The translations under genes were made by a program, and so were the position numbers. A stretch of 64,000 nt of DNA from the NCBI RefSeq assembly GCF_007990265.1, contig NZ_BJWH01000001.1:124001-188000 (forward strand), written 5' to 3'. The notes beneath the pieces were generated by a model, which was given only the letters and a program-made list of their open reading frames with translations, was not told where the DNA came from and made no database searches. Source of the DNA: Cellulomonas terrae (GTDB lineage: Bacteria > Actinomycetota > Actinomycetes > Actinomycetales > Cellulomonadaceae). This document shows, in pieces, positions 59,257-64,000 of this stretch. Positions within the stretch are counted from its first letter, which is position 1. Every line of letters starts with the position of its first letter.

Positions 59257-60438
59257 ATGGACCGCGACGGCATCGCCCAACTCCTCAGCCCCGCCGGCTG
59301 GGCCCTGCTGTCGGCCCTGCCGCCGTACGACGAGAGCCGCACGCTCGCCCTCTCCGAGCGCATGCGCGACGAGGGGATCGATCCCGCACTCGTGGCTGCC
59401 GCGCTCACCCAGTCGCGCCTGCGCGCCAAGGCCGCCGGGAAGTTCGGGACGTTCGCGGCCGGCATGCTCTTCACGGCGGCCGGGCTCGAGCAGGCCACAC
59501 GGCTCAGCGTCGCGGCGCACCACGCCCGCCGGTTCCGCGACGCTGGCAGCACGCGGGTCGCGGACCTGACCAGCGGCATCGGGGCCGACGCGATGGCCTT
59601 CGCGGGCATCGGCCTGCGGGTGCTGGCGACGGACGTCGACGAGGCCACCGCCGCGATCGCGACCGTCAACCTGCGGCACTTCCCCGACGCCGAGGTGCGC
59701 CACGGGGACGGGCTCGCGCTCGACCTCGAGGCGGAGGGCGTCGACGGCGTCTACGCGGACCCGGCGCGCCGGACGTCGTCGGGGAGCCGCGTGTTCGACC
59801 CGACCGCCTACGAGCCGTCGCTCGACGCGGTGCTCGCGGTCCGCGACCGGGTGCCCGCGCTCGGGCTCAAGCTGGGTCCCGGCATCCCGCACTCGGCCCT
59901 GCCCACCGACGCCCAGGCGCAGTGGGTCTCGGTGGACGGCGACGTCGTCGAGGTCGGCCTCTGGTTCGGCCCCCTGGCACCGGAGGGGCCGGGACGCTCG
60001 GCGCTCGTGCTGCGCGACGGCGAGGCGCACGTGGTCCAGCAGACGTCCGAGGAGCGACCCCCGACGGGCCCCCTCGGCGGGTACCTGTACGAGCCGGACG
60101 GTGCGGTGATCCGCGCCGGGCTCGTCGGGGAGACCGCCGCGCAGGTGCACGGCCGCCTGCTGGACGCCACCATCGCCTACGTGACCTCGGACGCCCTGAC
60201 CGCCGTCCCGACGGCGACCGCCTACCGGGTGCTCGACGTCATGCCGTTCGGCCTGAAGCGGCTCCGCACGTACCTGCGAGGACGCGACGTGGGCAAGCTG
60301 ACCATCAAGAAGCGCGGCACGGCGGTCGTCCCGGAGCAGCTGCGGCGTCAGCTCGACCTGCGGGGCAGCGCCACGGCGACAATCATCCTCACGCGCGTGG
60401 CGGGCAGCCAGCAGGTGCTCGTGGTGGAGCCCGTCTGA
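59257..60438 (+). CDS. Class I SAM-dependent methyltransferase with THUMP-like C-terminal domain
   Basis: A 393-residue methyltransferase. The Rossmann SAM site begins VADLTSGIGADAMAFAGIG (about 105-123) with the acidic residue in VLATDVDEATAAIA. The catalytic-type motif is VYADPARRTSSGSRVF (about 165-180), where DPAR replaces the usual DPP. The C-terminal domain (about 295-393), ending in TATIILTRVAGSQQVLVVEP, resembles the THUMP-like domain of this actinobacterial family. The substrate is likely RNA or protein but is unproven. It is divergent from groES, and the next gene starts within its stop. Confidence 0.88.
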   Translation: MDRDGIAQLLSPAGWALLSALPPYDESRTLALSERMRDEGIDPALVAAALTQSRLRAKAAGKFGTFAAGMLFTAAGLEQATRLSVAAHHARRFRDAGSTRVADLTSGIGADAMAFAGIGLRVLATDVDEATAAIATVNLRHFPDAEVRHGDGLALDLEAEGVDGVYADPARRTSSGSRVFDPTAYEPSLDAVLAVRDRVPALGLKLGPGIPHSALPTDAQAQWVSVDGDVVEVGLWFGPLAPEGPGRSALVLRDGEAHVVQQTSEERPPTGPLGGYLYEPDGAVIRAGLVGETAAQVHGRLLDATIAYVTSDALTAVPTATAYRVLDVMPFGLKRLRTYLRGRDVGKLTIKKRGTAVVPEQLRRQLDLRGSATATIILTRVAGSQQVLVVEPV

Positions 60439-61586
60439 TGGCCGCGCCGGTCACCCTCCCGTTCGGGCGCTCCGAGCGGTCCACCGTGGGCATCGAGTGG
60501 GAGGTCGCCCTCGTCGACGCCGACTCCGGGGACCTGCGCCAGGCGGCCGAGGCCATCCTCGCGGCGGTCCGGCCCGCCGGGGGCGGCGAGCACCCGCTGA
60601 TCACCCAGGAGCTGCTGCTCAACACCGTCGAGATCCGGTCGGGCAAGTGCCGCACGATCGGCGAGGCGACCGCCGACCTGCAGCGCGCGCTCGACGAGGT
60701 CGAGTCGGTGGCGACGCCGCTGCGCATCGAGCTCATGGGCGGCGCGACGCACCCGTTCGCCAACTGGGCGCAGCAGAAGGTCACCGACAAGCAGCGGTAC
60801 GCGACCCTCATCGACCGGACGCAGTGGTGGGGCCGGCAGATGCTCATCTACGGCGTGCACGTGCACGTCGGCATCGAGGACCGCGCCAAGGTGCTGCCGC
60901 TGTCCCGGGCGATGCTCACGGTGTTCGCGCACATCCAGTCGCTGTCGGCGTCGTCGCCGTTCTGGGGCGGCCGGGACACCGGCTACGCCTCGAACCGCGC
61001 GCTGCTCTTCCAGCAGCTGCCGACCGCGGGTCTGCCGTTCGCGTTCGAGGACTGGTCCCAGCTCGAGCAGTACGTCGGCGACATGATGCACACTGGCGTC
61101 ATCGACCAGTTCGACGAGGTCCGCTGGGACGTCCGCCCGTCGCCGCGGTTCGGCACCCTGGAGATGCGCATCGCCGACGGCGCCTCCAACCTGCTCGAGG
61201 TCGCGGCGATCTCCGCCCTCACCCACTGCTTCGTCGAGCACTTCTCCTCGATGCTCGACCGCGGCGAGACCCTGCCGACGCTGCCGCCGTGGTTCGCACA
61301 GGAGAACAAGTGGCGCTCCGCGCGCTACGGCATGGACGCGATCATCATCACGAACGCGGCCGGTGACGAGGAGCTGGTGACCGATGCGGTCGGTCGCTGG
61401 CTGGTCGAGCTCGCGCCCGTGGCCGAGCGGCTGGGCTGCGCGGCCGAGCTCGAGCAGGTGCGGGTCATCCTGCGCCGCGGCGCCTCCTACCAGCGGCAGC
61501 GGGCGGTCGCGCGGCGCCATGCGGGCGAGCTGGACGCAGTGGTCCGGTCTCTCGTGGCCGAGCTCAAGGCCGGCCGCCCCCTGTAA
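60438..61586 (+). CDS. Glutamate-cysteine ligase-like carboxylate-amine ligase (YbdK/EgtA family)
   Basis: A 382-residue GCS2-type ATP-dependent ligase. The family start SERSTVGIEWEVALVDADSG (about 12-31) carries the metal-binding Glu residues, and GVHVHVGIEDRAKVLP and SSPFWGGRDTGYASNR are conserved active-site blocks. Members join glutamate to cysteine or to another amine; some make gamma-glutamylcysteine or an ergothioneine precursor. The exact amine cannot be read. The ATG shares one base with the methyltransferase stop, so the two are coupled. The 69-bp gap to the PadR gene contains a leaderless-type promoter. Confidence 0.9.
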   Translation: MAAPVTLPFGRSERSTVGIEWEVALVDADSGDLRQAAEAILAAVRPAGGGEHPLITQELLLNTVEIRSGKCRTIGEATADLQRALDEVESVATPLRIELMGGATHPFANWAQQKVTDKQRYATLIDRTQWWGRQMLIYGVHVHVGIEDRAKVLPLSRAMLTVFAHIQSLSASSPFWGGRDTGYASNRALLFQQLPTAGLPFAFEDWSQLEQYVGDMMHTGVIDQFDEVRWDVRPSPRFGTLEMRIADGASNLLEVAAISALTHCFVEHFSSMLDRGETLPTLPPWFAQENKWRSARYGMDAIIITNAAGDEELVTDAVGRWLVELAPVAERLGCAAELEQVRVILRRGASYQRQRAVARRHAGELDAVVRSLVAELKAGRPL

Positions 61587-61620
61587 GCACCCCCGTCGTG
61601 AATCCGACGTCGCCTACTAC

Positions 61621-61649
61621 TTGTTTATACCTAATAGCAGGCATAGCCT
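61621..61649 (+). promoter_or_regulatory. Candidate leaderless promoter of the PadR gene
   Basis: TTGTTT at 61621-61626, 17 bp, TAGCCT at 61644-61649; the expected transcription start is the ATG at 61656. The region is strikingly A+T rich for this genome and has no ribosome-binding site. A PadR operator may overlap it. Confidence 0.5.
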
Positions 61650-61655
61650 GAACGC

Positions 61656-62003
61656 ATGGACGAGCCCCGCGACCCGCAGCTCCTCAAAGGAGTGCTCCCG
61701 ATGCTGGTGCTCGCCCTGCTCACCGAACGCGAGTCCTACGGCTACGAGCTGGTGACCAGGCTGCACGAGAGCGGCCTCGACGACCTGAGCGCCGGGACCC
61801 TCTACCCCGTCCTCAACCGCCTCGAGCGCGACGGGCAGATCTCGTCCCGCCTCGTCGCCTCCTCCGCGGGCCCGGCCCGCAAGTACTACCTCCCCACCGA
61901 CACGGGTGCGGAGCAGCTGTGGAGCACGGCCCGCGCCTGGCAGCAGCTGGCCGTCACGGTCGACCACCTGCTCGCCCGCGCCACCCCGAAGGAGACGTCA
62001 TGA
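61656..62003 (+). CDS. PadR family transcriptional regulator
   Basis: A 115-residue single-domain PadR repressor. The winged helix has LLKGVLPMLVLALLTERESY, GYELVTRLHESGLDDLSAGT and LYPVLNRLERDGQ, followed by the wing KYYLPTDTGAEQL and a dimerisation helix. It matches PadR-s1 length. The ATG at 61656 appears leaderless. The next gene (62000) overlaps its stop and encodes a membrane protein of the HAAS type; such PadR-membrane pairs are common regulators of membrane stress or transporters. Confidence 0.92.
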   Translation: MDEPRDPQLLKGVLPMLVLALLTERESYGYELVTRLHESGLDDLSAGTLYPVLNRLERDGQISSRLVASSAGPARKYYLPTDTGAEQLWSTARAWQQLAVTVDHLLARATPKETS

Positions 62004-62521
62004 CCTCGACACGCGACACCCTGGTCCGGGAGCTCTACCTGATGCGGTTCAGCTGGGCCATGCAGGACTTCCCGAAGGACAAGCAGGTGGTCCGCGAGCT
62101 CCGCTCCGAGATCGACGTGGCGGCGTCCGAGGTCGGCATGCGCCAGGCGGTCGCGGACCTCGGCCACCCGCGGGTGCTCGCCGACGGCTACCTGAGCGAG
62201 CTCCGCCGGCCGGTGCCGCGCTGGACCACCGGAGCGGTCTGGGGCGCGCTGGCCGTCGGCGCCGTGGCGTACCTGGCCGTCGCGTACGCCATCGGGACGA
62301 TGGACACGATCGGGCAGATGGGCGGCGGCACGCTCGAGCGCGCGTTCCTCGGCGCGACGACCACGTTCACCCACGACGACGACGCGATGTCCGTCGCCTC
62401 GACGTTCACCTGGCAGGTCCTCGTGTTCTACGCGTGCGTGTTCACGGTGCCGTTCCTGCTGGGTGCGCGCGTGTGGCGCGCCTGGGCCAAGGCACCCGTC
62501 GGGCGGCCCGTCGCAGCCTGA
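62000..62521 (+). CDS. Two-helix membrane protein with HAAS-like N-terminal domain
   Basis: A 173-residue protein. Residues about 5-65 form an alpha-helical soluble region (LVRELYLMRFSWAMQDFPKD, then REALRSEID-like) resembling the HAAS/DUF1700 domain that accompanies PadR proteins. Two membrane segments follow, about 75-95 and 138-158, with an external loop between. The ATG at 62000 overlaps the PadR stop by four bases. The pair probably forms a simple sensing unit. It is convergent with tsaD, three bases from its stop. Confidence 0.8.
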   Translation: MTSTRDTLVRELYLMRFSWAMQDFPKDKQVVRELRSEIDVAASEVGMRQAVADLGHPRVLADGYLSELRRPVPRWTTGAVWGALAVGAVAYLAVAYAIGTMDTIGQMGGGTLERAFLGATTTFTHDDDAMSVASTFTWQVLVFYACVFTVPFLLGARVWRAWAKAPVGRPVAA

Positions 62522-62524
62522 CGG

Positions 62525-63565
62525 TCAGACGAGGACCTGGGTCAGCGGCATCGAGGAGTCGACGGGCAGGTCCAGCGACGACGGCGGCAGGCCGCGGCGC
62601 ACGACCGCCGAGCCGAGCGCCGCGATCATCGCGCCGTTGTCGGTGCAGTAGCGGATCGGCGGGATGCGCAGCGTGATGCCGGCCTCGGCACACCGCTTCG
62701 CGGCCATGTCCCGCAGCTGCGAGTTCGCGGAGAACCCGCCGCCGACCACCAGCGTGTCCACACCGTGCGCGCGGCAGGCGGCGATCGTCTTGGCGGTCAG
62801 CACGTCGGCGACAGCCTCGGCGAAGGAGGCGGCGACGTCCGGCAGCGGCACCTCCTGACCGGAGTCCTGCCGCGCCTCGACCCACCGCGCGACGGCGGTC
62901 TTCAGCCCGGAGAACGAGAAGTCGGCGGCGTGCGCGGCCTGGTCCTTCGCGGCGGTGAGGCCGCGCGGGAAGCGGATCGCCGCCGGGTTCCCCTCCCGCG
63001 CCAGGCGGTCGATGTGCGGGCCGCCCGGGTAGGGCAGCCCCAGCAGCCGGCCGACCTTGTCGAACGCCTCCCCCGCGGCGTCGTCGAGCGTCGAGCCGAG
63101 CTCCGTGACGCGCACCGTGTCGTCGAGGAGGAGCAGCGACGAGTGACCGCCGGAGACGACGAGCGCCATGACCCGCTCGGGGAACGCGCCGTCGACGAGC
63201 TCGTCGACGACCGCGTGACCGATCACGTGGTTGACGCCGTACAGCGGCTTGTCGAGGGCGAGCGCGAGCGCCTTGGCGGCGGAGGCTCCGACGGTCAGGG
63301 GGCCGACGAGCCCGGGGCCGGCCGTGACCGCGATCGCGTCGACCGCGCCGAGGGAGACGTTGGCGGTGGCCAGCGCCCGCTCGATCGTCGGCACCATGGC
63401 CTCGAGGTGGGCGCGTGACGCGATCTCCGGGATGATCCCGCCGAACCGCGCGTGCTCGTCGACCGAGCTGGCGACGGCGTCGACCAGCAGGTCGTAGCCG
63501 CGCACGAGGGCGACGCCGGTCTCGTCGCACGAGGTCTCGATCCCGAGGACGAGGGGGTCTGCCAT
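62525..63565 (-). CDS. tsaD: tRNA N6-adenosine threonylcarbamoyltransferase TsaD
   Basis: A 346-residue ASKHA-fold enzyme that transfers the threonylcarbamoyl group to A37 of ANN-decoding tRNAs. The start [15 protein letters not shown], metal-binding [11 protein letters not shown] (the HxxxH pattern, about 110-120), [13 protein letters not shown] and [15 protein letters not shown] are all intact. The ATG at 63565 is preferred because [15 protein letters not shown] is the family start; the open frame upstream is not supported. In many actinobacteria tsaD lies next to groES; here 3.5 kb of other genes are between. Confidence 0.96.
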   Translation of the reverse strand: MADPLVLGIETSCDETGVALVRGYDLLVDAVASSVDEHARFGGIIPEIASRAHLEAMVPTIERALATANVSLGAVDAIAVTAGPGLVGPLTVGASAAKALALALDKPLYGVNHVIGHAVVDELVDGAFPERVMALVVSGGHSSLLLLDDTVRVTELGSTLDDAAGEAFDKVGRLLGLPYPGGPHIDRLAREGNPAAIRFPRGLTAAKDQAAHAADFSFSGLKTAVARWVEARQDSGQEVPLPDVAASFAEAVADVLTAKTIAACRAHGVDTLVVGGGFSANSQLRDMAAKRCAEAGITLRIPPIRYCTDNGAMIAALGSAVVRRGLPPSSLDLPVDSSMPLTQVLV

Positions 63566-63628
63566 GCGCCCAGGATAGGCGGGCGCGACGCTGTGACGAT
63601 CGCCACCCCACTCCCCGGAACATCGGCG

Positions 63629-63650
63629 AGTGGTTGATGCTTCAACCACT
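63629..63650. promoter_or_regulatory. Perfect palindrome abutting the nitroreductase start
   Basis: AGTGGTTGA, four bases (TGCT), TCAACCACT. Nine-base perfect arms, one base from the ATG at 63652. It occupies the place of a ribosome-binding site, so the mRNA may be leaderless or the start site lies within the operator. The TTGA-N4-TCAA core is typical of MarR-type sites. Confidence 0.65.
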
Positions 63651-63651
63651 C

Positions 63652-64000
63652 ATGACCACTGACATCACCGTCCTCGACGGCCTCGACTTCCCGACGCCCG
63701 GACTGGCCGTCGCGGACGACGTCGCCGACCTCCTCTTCCGCGAGGCGCGCACCGCCGCCACGTTCACCCCCGACGAGGTCAGCGACGAGCAGATCGCCGC
63801 CGTCTACGACCTGGTCAAGTGGGGCCCGACCGCCCTCAACACGATCCCCCTGCGCCTCCTGGTCGTCCGCACGCCCGAGGCCCGTCAGCGCCTCGCCGCG
63901 CACATGAGCGAGGGCAACCGCGACCGCGTCCTGGCCGCCCCCGTCTCGCTCGTCCTGGCGGCCGACACCGGCTTCCACACCCACATCCCGACCCTCGCGC
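63652..64000 (+). CDS. Nitroreductase family protein, malonic semialdehyde reductase (RutE)-like, truncated by the window edge
   Basis: The first 116 residues of an FMN-dependent nitroreductase-fold protein; the full family length is about 195-200. Visible are LLFREARTAATFTPDEVSDE, AAVYDLVKWGPTALNTIPLR (a phrase typical of the RutE/malonic semialdehyde reductase group) and LVLAADTGFHTH. The rest lies off the right edge. An overlapping palindrome at the start points to control by a local repressor. It is divergent from tsaD, 86 bp away. Confidence 0.88.
   Translation, partial: MTTDITVLDGLDFPTPGLAVADDVADLLFREARTAATFTPDEVSDEQIAAVYDLVKWGPTALNTIPLRLLVVRTPEARQRLAAHMSEGNRDRVLAAPVSLVLAADTGFHTHIPTLA

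Overview
The window is about 64 kb of very GC-rich DNA from a free-living actinobacterium. Gene density is high, and many start codons overlap the previous stop (ATGA, GTGA or TGATG), so most genes sit in translationally coupled operons. A WhiB-family protein, a BldM-like orphan regulator beside guaB and guaB3, CIRCE elements before groES, and SURF1 and DUF3817 proteins all point to Actinomycetia. The phosphoketolase-Pta-AckA operon, a complete fructose PTS and the overall style suggest a Cellulomonadaceae-like member; this placement is inference. No rRNA, tRNA, CRISPR array, insertion sequence or prophage was recognised. No gap between genes exceeds 300 bases.

Layout. 1-2.76 kb: truncated pcrA helicase and two small membrane proteins. 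2.8-21.8 kb: a large catabolic island with three SDR enzymes, two medium-chain (MDR-family) oxidoreductases, a five-gene Liv-type ABC importer, an acyl-CoA ligase, two acyl-CoA dehydrogenases, an APH-fold kinase, a thioesterase, a thiolase, a MaoC hydratase, a beta-lactamase-fold esterase and two TetR regulators. Four copies of an ATACCG-N6-CGGTAT palindrome stand before its transcription units. A different palindrome lies between the QsdR-like TetR gene and the second acyl-CoA dehydrogenase gene. The kinase, dehydrogenase and ligase set, with a QsdR-like repressor and a possible lactonase, suggests breakdown of 4-hydroxy acids or gamma-lactones. 21.8-27.0 kb: two tandem NUDIX genes coupled to a PspC-type two-component system, divergent from a second PspC membrane protein and a Thr/Asp-repeat membrane protein. 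27.1-31.0 kb: a membrane protein, a GT4 glycosyltransferase, DUF3817 and guaA.

31.1-35.1 kb: a heterodimeric ABC exporter whose two ATPase domains have lost complementary motifs, then arfB. 35.1-42.2 kb: SURF1 and the xfp-pta-ackA operon. 42.4-49.8 kb: an aldehyde dehydrogenase and a six-gene operon encoding the DeoR regulator, 1-phosphofructokinase, EIIA, EIIBC, HPr and Enzyme I, which is a complete fructose phosphorelay. 50.0-59.1 kb: guaB3, an exonuclease, an XRE-HTH/MurA fusion under its own palindromic operator, VanZ, guaB, a BldM-like regulator, a MerR-like regulator, a WhiB protein and groES with two CIRCE sites. 59.2-64 kb: a methyltransferase, a glutamate-cysteine ligase-like enzyme, a PadR/HAAS membrane pair, tsaD and a truncated nitroreductase.

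The most unusual items are the two-operator catabolic regulon, the HTH-MurA fusion with an operator over an apparently leaderless promoter, and the ABC exporter that retains only one composite ATP site. Start codons are choices based on ribosome-binding sites, overlaps and family length; alternatives are given where they matter.
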